From Chitinophagaceae bacterium (lineage in GTDB: Bacteria; Bacteroidota; Bacteroidia; Chitinophagales; Chitinophagaceae): DNA of 64,000 nt. Location of the stretch: assembly GCA_022843585.1 (NCBI GenBank), contig JALHNJ010000010.1, forward strand, positions 1 to 64,000, given 5' to 3'. The notes under the pieces were generated by a model that was given only the letters and a program-made list of their open reading frames with translations, was not told the origin of the DNA and did no database searches. Of the stretch, positions 26,797 to 35,331 are shown piece by piece; position 1 is the first letter of the stretch; every line of letters starts with the position of its first letter. The translations under genes were made by a program, and so were the position numbers.

Positions 26797-27264
26797 TTAT
26801 TTATTTAAATAGGAATTGAACATCCAAACACTTTTTTCATGTTCGGTAATGTATCCGCTCATTAAAGCATTGGTGCCTTCGTCATTAATTTCTCCGCTTA
26901 GCTGCAGCAGTTCTCTTTCTATTTTCAAAATAATAATAAAGCCATCCAGTATATATTGTAAGCCTGCGGCCCCGTTAGCTTCGTTGCTCACCTCCTTGAT
27001 AGAAGCAATTTTCAGATAATCTGAAAAACTGTTCTTTGGGGCATTGCCAAGCGTCAAAATACGTTCCGCAACTTCATCTATTTTAACCTGCAGGTCGTTA
27101 TATATTTCTTCAAACTTTAAATGAAGTTCAAAAAAATCTTTTCCCTTTACATTCCAGTGAAAGCCTCTTGTATTTGTGTACAGTAACTGGTAGTTTGCTA
27201 AAAGAATATTTAGCCTGCCTGCTATTTCGTCTGCTTTTTTTGTGTCTAATCCAATTTTATTCAT
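26797..27264 (-). CDS. dps: Dps-type ferritin-like DNA protection protein
   Basis: The 155-residue protein has the Dps ferroxidase residues: HWNVKGKDFFELHLKFEEIY (His, His, Asp or Glu set near 38-58) and EVAERILTLG. Dps dodecamers oxidise Fe2+ with peroxide and store it, protecting DNA. There is no long Lys-rich N-terminal tail, so direct DNA binding may be weak. It is followed by the bacilliredoxin gene and preceded by the SnoaL-like gene. Confidence 0.92.
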   Translation of the reverse strand: MNKIGLDTKKADEIAGRLNILLANYQLLYTNTRGFHWNVKGKDFFELHLKFEEIYNDLQVKIDEVAERILTLGNAPKNSFSDYLKIASIKEVSNEANGAAGLQYILDGFIIILKIERELLQLSGEINDEGTNALMSGYITEHEKSVWMFNSYLNK

Positions 27265-27278
27265 AGCGATATTTAAAA

Positions 27279-27653
27279 TTATTGTGGGTTATAGAAAAAA
27301 GTTTCCCTTGTAATCTTTCCATCTTTCCATTCCTGTACGGCTATTTCGGTAAGCTTTATTACTTCCCAACCGGGCAGGTTATTTTTAAAATCTAATTCCC
27401 ACTCTATGGCCGACACATTTTCGCCAACAGACACAAGTTTACCTTTGTAGGTGTTTACCTCGGTCATGTTATCCAGAAAAATTTTATAGTTTTCCAGTAA
27501 CTTTTTTTTGCCACCTTCACTTGGCTTTCCGGTTACCCCTTCCTGAGTTACAATGTTGTCATCGGAATATTTGTCAATAGCTTCCAGTATTTTTCCATTG
27601 TGGGCCATACTGATAAGCCCGTTTGCAGCAGTCTTGATTTCTTCGTGTGTCAT
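27279..27653 (-). CDS. SnoaL-like (NTF2-fold) protein
   Basis: The 124-residue protein resembles the SnoaL-like/NTF2 fold: an N-terminal helix, HNGKILEAIDKYSDDNIVTQEG, then a beta sheet with SAIEWELDFKNNL and VQEWKDGKITRETFFYNPQ. These small alpha/beta cone proteins often bind small ligands; the ligand is not known. It lies 15 bases upstream of dps. Confidence 0.7.
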   Translation of the reverse strand: MTHEEIKTAANGLISMAHNGKILEAIDKYSDDNIVTQEGVTGKPSEGGKKKLLENYKIFLDNMTEVNTYKGKLVSVGENVSAIEWELDFKNNLPGWEVIKLTEIAVQEWKDGKITRETFFYNPQ

Positions 27654-27721
27654 GATTTTTTGTTTTTATTGTTTAAAGATATATGAATCAGCCTAATAAT
27701 ACTTGTACCAGTAAAAGAAAA

Positions 27722-29272
27722 TTACGAGCTGCAACTTAACTGAGAGCAACCAACTTTATGTTTCGCCCAATCTGGTCTTTTAGCAAACCATTTTTCATTT
27801 TCGGGCTGCTCATCATAAGGCTTTTTCAGTAATTGAAATAATTCATCCACCACACTGTAGTCTCCGTTGTCAGCCGCATCAATTGCTAACTGTGCCATAT
27901 AGTTTCTCAATACATACTTCGGATTTACACTGTTCATCATCTCTTTTCTGTTACTGTTATCTTCTTTGGAAATATATAAGGAGTACATGGTAAACCATTT
28001 TTTCCAATCCTTTTCAAACCTGGAAAAATCATCTGCGTAGCTCATTACTGCCAGGGATTTGATATATGCATCTGAAACTATTCCATCGTAAGAGGAAAGG
28101 TTTCTGAAAAACAACGTCATATCCATTTCACTCTTATGTAACAGCCTTTCCAATTCCTGAATAAAGCTTTCTGCCTTTTCAATACCAGCGCTTAACCCAA
28201 GTTTTGCCAGCTTCATACTCAATCTCATTTCTTCATATCGCACCTCGGCTGCTAACAGTAATTGTTCCATTGCATCTACATCATTTATCAGGGGCACCAA
28301 AGCATTTGCAAACTGGTATAAATTCCATAAAGCTATTTGCCCCTGGTTACCAAACCGGTAACGGCCACGGCCAGCATCAGTTGTATTTGGTGTCCAGTTG
28401 GGGTCATAATCTTCCAACCAACCGTACGGACCATAGTCAATTGTAAGACCAAGCACGGACATATTATCTGTATTCATCACACCATGTACAAAGCCTACTC
28501 TCTCCCAATCTAAAACCATATCCATTGTTCTTTCTGCTACTTCCTTTAGAAATTTCAGGTACGTCTTTTTACCTGGTGAGCCCAAGTGAGGTAAGAACTG
28601 CGTTATGGTATAATCCGTTAATTTTTTCAGGTTTTCTAACTCTTTATGTGCGGCTAATATTTGAAAATTTCCAAAACGGATGAAGCTGGGAGCCACCCTG
28701 CATACTATTGCCCCTTTTTCGTAAGCCGCATTTCCGTTATACAAAACATCTCTTAACACTTCATCGCCTGAGAGTATTATTGAGAGAGCCCTTGTAGTAG
28801 GTACCCCTAAATGGTGCATGGCTTCGCTACATAAGTACTCCCTGATAGAAGACCTTAATACTGCTAATCCATCAGCTGAACGGGAATAGGGAGTTTTGCC
28901 TGCGCCCTTTATTTGAAATGCCCATTGCTGGTTGTTATTGTTAACTTCAAAAAGATTAATTGCACGGCCATCGCCCAACTGTCCTGCCCATGAACCAAAC
29001 TGGTGCCCGCCATAACGCATAGCATAAGGCTGTGTATTTGGGTAGATGGAATTGCCTGAAAAAACTTTTACAAATTCTTCAGAAGCCGCATTCTCCCTGG
29101 TGATGCCAGCTTCTTCCAGCATTTCGTCAGACACATGAATTAATGAAGGGCTGGATGAGGCTGTAGGCTTTACGTAAGAAAAGCATGCATCATTTACCTG
29201 CCGTACTTTATTATCTGTATTTGTGTCGGCAGGTAATTGCTTGCTGAAAGTGTCGTTTATATTAAGCTTCAT
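27722..29272 (-). CDS. selO: SelO (YdiU) protein AMPylase, cysteine form
   Basis: The 516-residue pseudokinase-fold enzyme transfers AMP to protein substrates in response to oxidative stress in characterised members. Motifs seen are LGDGRAINLFEV, KGAGKTPYSRSADG (catalytic Lys region), HGVMNTDNMSVLGLTIDYGP (catalytic loop and Asp) and the C-terminal redox tail KVGCSQLSCSS. The position that is Sec in some homologues is TGC, so this is a Cys form. Its start overlaps the GNAT gene by 11 bases. It fits well in this redox island. Confidence 0.92.
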   Translation of the reverse strand: MKLNINDTFSKQLPADTNTDNKVRQVNDACFSYVKPTASSSPSLIHVSDEMLEEAGITRENAASEEFVKVFSGNSIYPNTQPYAMRYGGHQFGSWAGQLGDGRAINLFEVNNNNQQWAFQIKGAGKTPYSRSADGLAVLRSSIREYLCSEAMHHLGVPTTRALSIILSGDEVLRDVLYNGNAAYEKGAIVCRVAPSFIRFGNFQILAAHKELENLKKLTDYTITQFLPHLGSPGKKTYLKFLKEVAERTMDMVLDWERVGFVHGVMNTDNMSVLGLTIDYGPYGWLEDYDPNWTPNTTDAGRGRYRFGNQGQIALWNLYQFANALVPLINDVDAMEQLLLAAEVRYEEMRLSMKLAKLGLSAGIEKAESFIQELERLLHKSEMDMTLFFRNLSSYDGIVSDAYIKSLAVMSYADDFSRFEKDWKKWFTMYSLYISKEDNSNRKEMMNSVNPKYVLRNYMAQLAIDAADNGDYSVVDELFQLLKKPYDEQPENEKWFAKRPDWAKHKVGCSQLSCSS

Positions 29273-29552
29273 TTTTTTCTTCCTCCTGAATAAATATTGA
29301 CCTGTACTCAGGGTTTCTCATTGCAACCATATTAATATAGCTGCACGAAATTCCTGCTTTCAGGTTATTATCCTGCAGGTATTTAAATGTGTTTGTAACT
29401 AAGTTCCTGCCGATTCCCTTCCCTCTTTCACTCATCGGCACCTCACTATGCCAGAGTACATATTTGTTGTTTTTAATGTAATAACTTACAAAGGATGTTA
29501 CACCATCCTGTGTCCATTCAAACTTTTTTTCTTTTTCATTAATGCGGAACAT
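29262..29552 (-). CDS. Small GNAT-type N-acetyltransferase (NATD1/YidJ-like)
   Basis: The 96-residue protein has the short GNAT layout: a beta hairpin with SYYIKNNKYVLWHSEVP, then SERGKGIGRNLVTNTFKYL with the acetyl-CoA-binding loop RGKGIG, and CSYINMVAMRNPEY. It is smaller than most acetyltransferases but typical of this subfamily. The substrate is unknown. It is translationally coupled to selO. Confidence 0.82.
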   Translation of the reverse strand: MFRINEKEKKFEWTQDGVTSFVSYYIKNNKYVLWHSEVPMSERGKGIGRNLVTNTFKYLQDNNLKAGISCSYINMVAMRNPEYRSIFIQEEEKNEA

Positions 29553-29647
29553 TTTATTTCTCCTTTTCTAAAATTCATTATACAATATTTTAAACAGCAA
29601 TTTGCATTTATTTTAACCTGCTTCTCTATTAACATTACTTGAAATAG

Positions 29648-30520
29648 TTACAATGATTCTGCAATCCTCAACAGGTTTTTTGCCCTGTTTTCTTTTCCTT
29701 CCTGGTGAATTGCGTAGATGACATTATTTAATACCCGTTTTATTATGGTGATGTTTGAAGCAGGCAATGCTTTCTTATAAATGTCATAGAACTCCACAGA
29801 TTTCAGCATTTTTATAAAATCAGCTTCACTATAGGTGGTACCCTGGTGAAAGGGGTCAACAAAAAAGCCAATTTTATCCATTTCGTTGCCGGTAATATCA
29901 GCAACATCTTCCTTATCATTAATAAACGCCAGCACAAAATGCCTTGGCGAGTTAATGCCTATTAAAGGAATATTGAGGCGCCTTGCCACTAATAAATATA
30001 AAACACACAACATAATAGGGTTGCCCATTTTATTTTCAATCACCTTATTGATATAAGAGTTTTGCACCCCGGAATAGTCTTCTGTATTTCCCGAAAAGCC
30101 ATACTTATGCAAAATCACTTCATTCATAGCTTCCACTGCTTCGGCGCCGGATTTGTTTTTTATCATTTCTGCCACCTCTTTTTCCATCTTGCTGATAAAA
30201 TGTTTTACAGCATCAACATCCAGGCCTGGGTAAGCATACCTGGCTATTATTAAAATACCCTCAAGCAGGTCATCTGATTTCAAGTTTTTCCAGCCATCTA
30301 TTTCCTTTTTGAGTTTTCTTAACCTTACGCTATTGATAAGAGCCTTAAGGCGATGTTTCTGCAGGTCATTGTTACTTTCATCGTATGCTGTTTGCAGCAG
30401 GGGCATAATTTCGGCACCTGCTTTTTTCAAATTATCTTTCACTTGTTCATATATAGCTTCACTTGGGTCATCAAGCAAACTAATCATTGCTTTTGCTTCA
30501 GCTTCATTTATCTTTTTCAT
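29648..30520 (-). CDS. Transglutaminase-like (SirB1 family) protein
   Basis: The 290-residue protein has the SirB1/transglutaminase-like core: NPIMLCVLYLLVARRLNIPLIG with the candidate Cys, and SPRHFVLAF with a His, then an Asp in VDPFHQG. An N-terminal helical HEAT- or TPR-like stretch precedes it. No signal peptide is present. The family role is not firmly known. It follows the GNAT gene by 95 bases and precedes the msrBA gene. Confidence 0.78.
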   Translation of the reverse strand: MKKINEAEAKAMISLLDDPSEAIYEQVKDNLKKAGAEIMPLLQTAYDESNNDLQKHRLKALINSVRLRKLKKEIDGWKNLKSDDLLEGILIIARYAYPGLDVDAVKHFISKMEKEVAEMIKNKSGAEAVEAMNEVILHKYGFSGNTEDYSGVQNSYINKVIENKMGNPIMLCVLYLLVARRLNIPLIGINSPRHFVLAFINDKEDVADITGNEMDKIGFFVDPFHQGTTYSEADFIKMLKSVEFYDIYKKALPASNITIIKRVLNNVIYAIHQEGKENRAKNLLRIAESL

Positions 30521-30560
30521 TTATTTATTCCTTTCTTTTTTAAGTTTTTTATTAAAGCCC

Positions 30561-31673
30561 TTACTGGTGTTTTTTCAGTTTATCTTTAAACACTTTTTCA
30601 AATTTTTCCAGCTTGGGTTGTATCACCATCTGGCAATAAGCCTGGTTTTTGTTATTTGCATAATAGTCCTGGTGATAGTCTTCGGCCTTATAGAAAGCAA
30701 CAAATGGTTCTACGACTGTAACTATTTTGCCATCATACACTTCTTTGTTCAGGGCAGATACTATATCATCAGCCGCCTTTTTTTGTTCTGGTGTACGGTA
30801 AAAAATAACACTTCTGTATTGCGTACCTGCATCAGCTCCCTGCCTGTTTAAAGTAGTAGGGTTATGCGTTGCAAAAAAAACTTTCAGTATTTCTTCTAAT
30901 GATACTTTTGTATTGTCATAAACAATTTGAGCCACTTCAGCATGGCCAGTTTCTCCACTGCTTACATCATGATAGGATGGGTTAGAAACCTTGCCACCGC
31001 TATACCCGCTTTCAACGGAAATAACACCTTTCAATTCTTCATAAACAGCTTCTGTACACCAAAAACAACCGCCTCCTAAGGTGACAGTATCAATGTTTGA
31101 CACTTTTTCTGCTGCTGTTCCGGCAGCTTTATTTACCGGTGCAAATTCAAGAGAGAGGGAATTAACACAGTATCGCTGACCCGTGGCAGTAGGGCCATCA
31201 TCAAACAAATGCCCCAAATGACCGCCGCATTTTGCACACATTATCTCTGTACGATGCATACCCAGGCTGTTGTCATCTTTCTTTATTATTTTACCTCCGG
31301 CAATTTCTTTGTCAAAACTGGGCCAGCCACACTCGCTATTAAACTTCATATCGTCTGTAAAAAGTTCATTACCACAAGCGGCACATTTATACACTCCCTT
31401 TTCTTTATTTAAAAGGAGCTTACCCGTAAATGGCCTCTCGGTGCCTTTTTGCCTCAATACATAATATTGCTCTGGCGAAAGTTGCTTCTTCCATTCTGAA
31501 TCTGTTTTAGCAAAGCTGAAAATATTTTTTACTTCTTCTGCCTTACTTTGTTGCTGTGCATTGTTTTGACCACAGGAGGCCAATGTGCTGGCAAGCAGCA
31601 CAACGGCAACTACCTGGTTTTTCAATATTATTCTTTTCACAATTAATTTATTTAATAGTTTGTAAATACTCAA
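30561..31673 (-). CDS. msrBA: MsrB-MsrA fusion lipoprotein
   Basis: The 370-residue protein has a lipoprotein signal ending LASTLASC. MsrB comes first (about 55-180: CAACGNELF and CAKCGGHLGHLF zinc pairs, QRYCVNSLSL catalytic Cys). MsrA follows (about 198-365: GGGCFWCTEAVYEEL, QYRSVIFY, HQDYYANNKNQ). It repairs both methionine sulfoxide epimers in the envelope. The given ATG overlaps the upstream TlpA-like gene by 26 bases; a GTG at 31640 would give a short, more usual signal sequence (MKRIILKNQ) and may be the true start. Confidence 0.92.
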   Translation of the reverse strand: MSIYKLLNKLIVKRIILKNQVVAVVLLASTLASCGQNNAQQQSKAEEVKNIFSFAKTDSEWKKQLSPEQYYVLRQKGTERPFTGKLLLNKEKGVYKCAACGNELFTDDMKFNSECGWPSFDKEIAGGKIIKKDDNSLGMHRTEIMCAKCGGHLGHLFDDGPTATGQRYCVNSLSLEFAPVNKAAGTAAEKVSNIDTVTLGGGCFWCTEAVYEELKGVISVESGYSGGKVSNPSYHDVSSGETGHAEVAQIVYDNTKVSLEEILKVFFATHNPTTLNRQGADAGTQYRSVIFYRTPEQKKAADDIVSALNKEVYDGKIVTVVEPFVAFYKAEDYHQDYYANNKNQAYCQMVIQPKLEKFEKVFKDKLKKHQ

Positions 31674-32250
31674 TTGCCTTTTCAGTGTTTAAATGAAAAT
31701 CATTAAACACCACATTGTTTTCCTCATCAATAAAAATGAACCATGGCGTACCGCCTGTACGGTAGTTATACATGATGTTGGAAATGTTACGGGTACTTGC
31801 ATCGCCATTATCCTGGCCGAACGGGATATGCAGATTGTATTTCTTCTGCACTTCCAGCATTTTTTCAAAAGTGTTAGCCTCCTTGCCTTCAAACACAGTT
31901 TGCACAGCAAGGAATACAATTTTGTCATTTCCTTCAAGCGCTTTTACCATTTGTTGCAGCGATGGCAGACCAACGCTATGGCAGCCGGGGCACCAGCTTT
32001 GAAAGCAATACACCACTTTAAACTTTCCGTCATAATCTGAAAGTTTTATGGGGTTAATTTTTTCACCTTCTCCATTTACCCATAATGGTACATTCCATTC
32101 AGGCGCTTTGGCGCCACCAATTCCGTAAGTATTTTTTGTAGATGTCATTGTATCTCCTTTTATTTTTTTTTGTTTTTGTGTACATGCTTCAGTAACAAAA
32201 AAGCTAAGAGCAAGCAACACAGCAAAGATTTTTTTATGCTTAATGTGCAT
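31648..32250 (-). CDS. TlpA/thioredoxin-like lipoprotein with CPGC motif
   Basis: The 200-residue protein starts with a lipoprotein signal (FFVTEAC). Its thioredoxin-like domain has CFQSWCPGCHSVGLPS, giving an active Cys pair CPGC (near 92-95), and the GGTPWFIF loop. It is next to the envelope msrBA fusion, so it probably passes electrons to the MsrBA cysteines, as known for thioredoxin-type partners of periplasmic Msr. It overlaps the msrA gene upstream by 11 bases. Confidence 0.85.
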   Translation of the reverse strand: MHIKHKKIFAVLLALSFFVTEACTQKQKKIKGDTMTSTKNTYGIGGAKAPEWNVPLWVNGEGEKINPIKLSDYDGKFKVVYCFQSWCPGCHSVGLPSLQQMVKALEGNDKIVFLAVQTVFEGKEANTFEKMLEVQKKYNLHIPFGQDNGDASTRNISNIMYNYRTGGTPWFIFIDEENNVVFNDFHLNTEKAIEYLQTIK

Positions 32251-32782
32251 GTTCTTTTAATTTTTCCGGAAACATCTTTTTTAATTTGGCTACTTTAGGG
32301 TTAATAACCGCATAACAATACCCGGTATAAGGGTTTCGGTTATAATAATCCTGGTGATACATTTCCGCCGCATAAAAAGTATCTAACGGGCTAAGTTCCG
32401 TTACTACTTTCTTATTAAGATGAGTTTGAAACCCGTCTATTACAGCTTCCGCAATTTGCTTTTGCTCATCGTTGTGGTAATAAATAACCGAACGGTATTG
32501 TGTACCTGCATCAGCACCTTGTTTGTTTAAGGATGTGGGGTCGTGGCTGCTCATAAAAACTATAACCAGGTCTTCGTAACTGATTACGTCCTTATCAAAA
32601 CTTACCTGTACTACTTCTGCATGGCCAGTATTGCCATTGCATACTGAGCGATAATCGGGATTAGGCATACTGCCGCCGGAATAGCCAGAAACTACTTTCT
32701 CTACGCCTTCCAAACGCTGTAAAACAGCTTCAACGCACCAAAAACACCCGCCGCCAAATGTAGCCATTTCAATATTTTTCAT
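32240..32782 (-). CDS. msrA: Peptide-methionine (S)-S-oxide reductase, second gene
   Basis: The 180-residue MsrA has GGGCFWCVEAV (nucleophile Cys13), GYSGGSMPNPDYR, TGHAEVVQVSF, QYRSVIYYHN and MYHQDYYNRNPYTGYCYAVI with a Cys well placed as resolving residue. No signal peptide is seen. It is the most complete MsrA of the tandem group at 32.2-33.7 kb. Confidence 0.93.
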   Translation of the reverse strand: MKNIEMATFGGGCFWCVEAVLQRLEGVEKVVSGYSGGSMPNPDYRSVCNGNTGHAEVVQVSFDKDVISYEDLVIVFMSSHDPTSLNKQGADAGTQYRSVIYYHNDEQKQIAEAVIDGFQTHLNKKVVTELSPLDTFYAAEMYHQDYYNRNPYTGYCYAVINPKVAKLKKMFPEKLKEHAH

Positions 32783-32794
32783 TGTTTTAAATTT

Positions 32795-33253
32795 TTATTC
32801 TTGTACTCTGCAGTTACCGTAATAATCCTGATGGTATTCTTCTGCTTTATAAAATGTTTCTAAAGGTTCAACCTCAGTTGTAATTGTTTTGTTTTTTTGT
32901 TCTTTTATTTTGCTGTAAACATCTTTCACTGCATCATACTGTTCATCGTTTCTATATAAAATAATTGAGCGGTACTGGGATTTGGGATAGATTTTATTGT
33001 CATTTCCAGTTGTCCCATATTTTTTTAAGAAAAGCTCTACCAGTTCTCTATATGAAATTTTCTCTGCATTAAACTCTACATTCACCACTTCTGCATGCCC
33101 GGTTTTTCCTCCGCATACATCATGGTAAGTAGGATTTACAGATGTGCCGCCTGCATAACCAGACACAGCATCTATCACCCCGGGGATAGCTTGAAAATAA
33201 TTTTCAACTCCCCAGAAACATCCTCCACCAAATGTTGCTAATTGTGTATTCAT
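32795..33253 (-). CDS. msrA: Peptide-methionine (S)-S-oxide reductase, third gene
   Basis: The 152-residue MsrA has GGGCFWGVENYF (Cys12), GYAGGTSVNPTYHDV, GHAEVVNVEF, SQYRSIILYRN and a C-terminal EYHQDYYGNCRVQE; the Cys near the end may resolve the disulfide. It is closely related to the degenerate copy at 33296-33721 and probably arose by tandem duplication. Confidence 0.9.
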   Translation of the reverse strand: MNTQLATFGGGCFWGVENYFQAIPGVIDAVSGYAGGTSVNPTYHDVCGGKTGHAEVVNVEFNAEKISYRELVELFLKKYGTTGNDNKIYPKSQYRSIILYRNDEQYDAVKDVYSKIKEQKNKTITTEVEPLETFYKAEEYHQDYYGNCRVQE

Positions 33254-33295
33254 TTCTTTTTTTGTTTTTTAATTAACGGGCCACTGTCAATAGCA

Positions 33296-33721
33296 CTAAT
33301 GATAATCTTCTGCTTTGTAAAAGGTATCTAATGCAGTGACCTCTGTAGTAATATCAATACCTGCCTGTTCCATTTTTTCTTTAACCTTATTTCTTACCAC
33401 CAGTTCTTGTTGTTCGTTTCTGAATAAAATAATTGACCGGGTTGGTGATTTTGGATTCCAGTTATTGCTGCTATCTGTAGTACCATACTCTCTTAAAAAC
33501 ATATCTACCAACGTTGCAAAAGATATAACCTCCGGGTCAAACTCTACGTTTACCACCTCTGCATGCCCGGACCTTCCACTGCAGACATCATCATAATCCG
33601 GATTAATCCAAATGCCCCCGGCAAAACCAGTTATTACTTTAATAACACCTGGAATTTGAATAAAGTATTCTTTAACCTCACTGTAACACCCTTTGCCAAA
33701 AGTTGCAAACTCCGTTTTCAA
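33296..33721 (-). CDS. Degenerate MsrA paralogue with truncated C terminus
   Basis: The 141-residue protein closely follows its neighbour at 32795-33253 (GFAGGIWINPDYDDVCSGRSGHAEVVNVEF). The active site reads GKGCYSEVKEYF instead of GGCFWGVENYF, so Phe and Trp are lost while Cys stays. It ends at YKAEDYH, before the QDYY stretch. The frame is open, with no internal frameshift. It may be decaying, or it may have become a binding or sulfenate-forming relative. It is upstream of its sibling in the same transcript. Confidence 0.75.
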   Translation of the reverse strand: MKTEFATFGKGCYSEVKEYFIQIPGVIKVITGFAGGIWINPDYDDVCSGRSGHAEVVNVEFDPEVISFATLVDMFLREYGTTDSSNNWNPKSPTRSIILFRNEQQELVVRNKVKEKMEQAGIDITTEVTALDTFYKAEDYH

Positions 33722-33791
33722 TTATTCAATTTTTTTTATTGTGTAAAGTTCGTTTACCGTAGTGCTCAACGGGTAATTCATAGCACACTAC

Positions 33792-33809
33792 TATTTGTAA
33801 ATTATTCCT
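33792..33809. repeat. 18-bp direct repeat, copy 1 (msrB 3' end)
   Basis: TATTTGTAAATTATTCCT here is identical to 34326-34343. This copy covers the stop codon and last codon of the msrB gene at 33802-34257. Together the copies bracket that gene, 534 bases apart. A 16-base near match lies just past the other msrB at 16154-16169. Confidence 0.6.
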
Positions 33810-34257
33810 TACCGGTAACTTCCTTATCTAAAGAGAGTGAGTTAATACAATACCGCAGGCCACTTGGCGCAGGGCCATCAGGAAACACATGCCCAAGATG
33901 TGAATCACATACATTACACTGCACTTCAATCCGTGTCATGCCCCATGATTTATCTTTGATGTATTTAATAGCATTTTCTTTTGCAGGCTGTGTAAAGCTG
34001 GGCCAGCCGGTACCCGAATCAAACTTTTCACCACTATCAAACAGCAGGGTATCGCAACATACACAGTGATACTTTCCGGGGGAGTGACTTTCGCAATACT
34101 CTCCTGAAAAGCTGGGTTCTGTGCCGTGTTTACGGGTAATACGGAATTGCCCTGGGGTTAGAAGTTCCTTCCATTCTTCTTCTGTTTTTTCCACCCTTTT
34201 ATCTGGTACAGGGTTAGCTTTAGAGCTAAAGTTGAGTACATCATTCCAGTTAAGCAT
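33802..34257 (-). CDS. msrB: Peptide-methionine (R)-S-oxide reductase, second stand-alone copy
   Basis: The 151-residue MsrB has the zinc pairs CVCCDTLLF and CNVCDSHLGHVF, SGTGWPSFTQP and the catalytic Cys in GLRYCINSLSL. It is a near-copy of the protein at 16179-16625. A clear GGAG ribosome-binding site (AAAAAAGGAGATATT) precedes ATG 34257, and a TATCTTTG promoter box lies just upstream. It is the first gene of the msr operon that runs to about 24 kb. Confidence 0.93.
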   Translation of the reverse strand: MLNWNDVLNFSSKANPVPDKRVEKTEEEWKELLTPGQFRITRKHGTEPSFSGEYCESHSPGKYHCVCCDTLLFDSGEKFDSGTGWPSFTQPAKENAIKYIKDKSWGMTRIEVQCNVCDSHLGHVFPDGPAPSGLRYCINSLSLDKEVTGKE

Positions 34258-34277
34258 AATATCTCCTTTTTTGTTTG

Positions 34278-34285
34278 CAAAGATA
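34278..34285 (-). promoter_or_regulatory. Candidate -7 promoter box TATCTTTG of the msr operon
   Basis: On the minus strand this reads TATCTTTG and matches TAnnTTTG. It lies about 20 bases before the msrB start and would give a short leader with a strong GGAG site. No clear -33 TTTG is seen at the ideal spacing. Confidence 0.45.
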
Positions 34286-34325
34286 TTTTACAGCAGCTAC
34301 GGAATGATAGCACATAGGTCACGGT

Positions 34326-34343
34326 TATTTGTAAATTATTCCT
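34326..34343. repeat. 18-bp direct repeat, copy 2 (upstream of msrB)
   Basis: This copy is identical to 33792-33809 and lies about 70 bases upstream of the msrB start. A nearby ATAGCACA is also shared by both flanks. The pair could mark a duplication or insertion that brought in msrB. Confidence 0.6.
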
Positions 34344-34402
34344 GACGCCGGGTAAACACTACTTAATTGAAGGCTCACTTAATTTTACAAGGCAGCAGAA
34401 AC

Positions 34403-35230
34403 TCATTTGCGTTTGGAGCGGAATTTGAGTGGGCTTTGTTTTGTGCTTTTCTTAAAGAAATTACTAAACGCCTGTATATCGGTAAACCCAAGGTCGTCTG
34501 CAATAGTGCTTACAGGCTCATCTGTATAAAGCAATTGCCTTTTTGCTTCAATAAGCCTTCTGTCATTAATTATCTGAAGTGGCGTTTTATCAATATATTT
34601 TGCAAAAATGTTTGAGATGGTTTTAGGGGATTTAAACAACAGCCTGGCGTAATCAGAAACCTTTGTGTACTTTTTATAATGTTGCTCAACAAGATAGCTA
34701 TATTCCCTGATTATAGCTATACCTGCATCATCTTGTCTTATATTGAAATTTTTTTGCCGGTAAATCCGTGCACACAGAATAAGAAACCTTTTTAAAAGGG
34801 CGCCAAGCATTTCCATTTTGTAACTGTCATTTTCTTCCATTTCCATCATCAGTATTTGCCATAGCATAGAAAAATGTTCAATTTTCTTTTGCGGTATGAT
34901 GATTTTGGGTATAGAGGATGCTCCAAAAAACAGAAGACCTTTACAACCTAAGTCGTTATCGTTTTGTTCAATACAATAAAAATCCCGGTTAAATTGTATA
35001 ATGTTTAGTTCATCAAAGTTGTATTCTTTTACCTTATGAAATTCGGTAAGGAATAAGATACAATTTTTGCCCAGGCTTATCTTTTGATTATCTATAACAA
35101 AATCTGCATTTTTCTTTGTATTCCAGATTACGCTGAGGCTGGTCTTTAATTCTTCCCTAAACATATAAGCCCTTTCGGGTACAATGGACCCAATAAACAG
35201 TATTTGATTTTGATTCCCTATATATCGCAT
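34403..35230 (-). CDS. AraC family transcriptional regulator
   Basis: The 275-residue protein has an N-terminal cupin-like sensing part (about 1-120, with a Cys in FYCIEQNDNDLGCKG) and a C-terminal AraC DNA-binding domain: SDYARLLFKSPKTISNIF as first helix-turn-helix and ADDLGFTDIQAFSNFFKKST as second. It lies upstream of the msr operon on the same strand, 146 bases from msrB, so it is a candidate regulator of the repair genes, perhaps responding to oxidants. That link is inference. Confidence 0.85.
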   Translation of the reverse strand: MRYIGNQNQILFIGSIVPERAYMFREELKTSLSVIWNTKKNADFVIDNQKISLGKNCILFLTEFHKVKEYNFDELNIIQFNRDFYCIEQNDNDLGCKGLLFFGASSIPKIIIPQKKIEHFSMLWQILMMEMEENDSYKMEMLGALLKRFLILCARIYRQKNFNIRQDDAGIAIIREYSYLVEQHYKKYTKVSDYARLLFKSPKTISNIFAKYIDKTPLQIINDRRLIEAKRQLLYTDEPVSTIADDLGFTDIQAFSNFFKKSTKQSPLKFRSKRK

Positions 35231-35291
35231 TTACACACGAAAATATGGCTTAATTTAATACAACACCTCCGTAAGCAGTCTTAATCCATCC

Positions 35292-35331
35292 CTAAATAAT
35301 CCTCAATCGCTCCTTAATTATTTCTCAATCG
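35292..35331. promoter_or_regulatory. Paired CTCAATCG direct repeats, candidate operator
   Basis: CTCAATCG occurs at 35302-35309 and 35324-35331, 22 bases apart (two DNA turns). The preceding ten bases are also related (CTAAATAATC and TTAATTATTT). The pair lies about 100 bases upstream of the XRE/ImmA regulator start and may be its operator. The rest of the 35231-35433 gap shows nothing else. Confidence 0.4.

Noticed and set aside
27722-27760. SelO and the VPGUxxT-type protein as selenoproteins
   Set aside because: The key positions are TGC or TGT codons, not TGA, and both frames end at ordinary stops. They are Cys forms.
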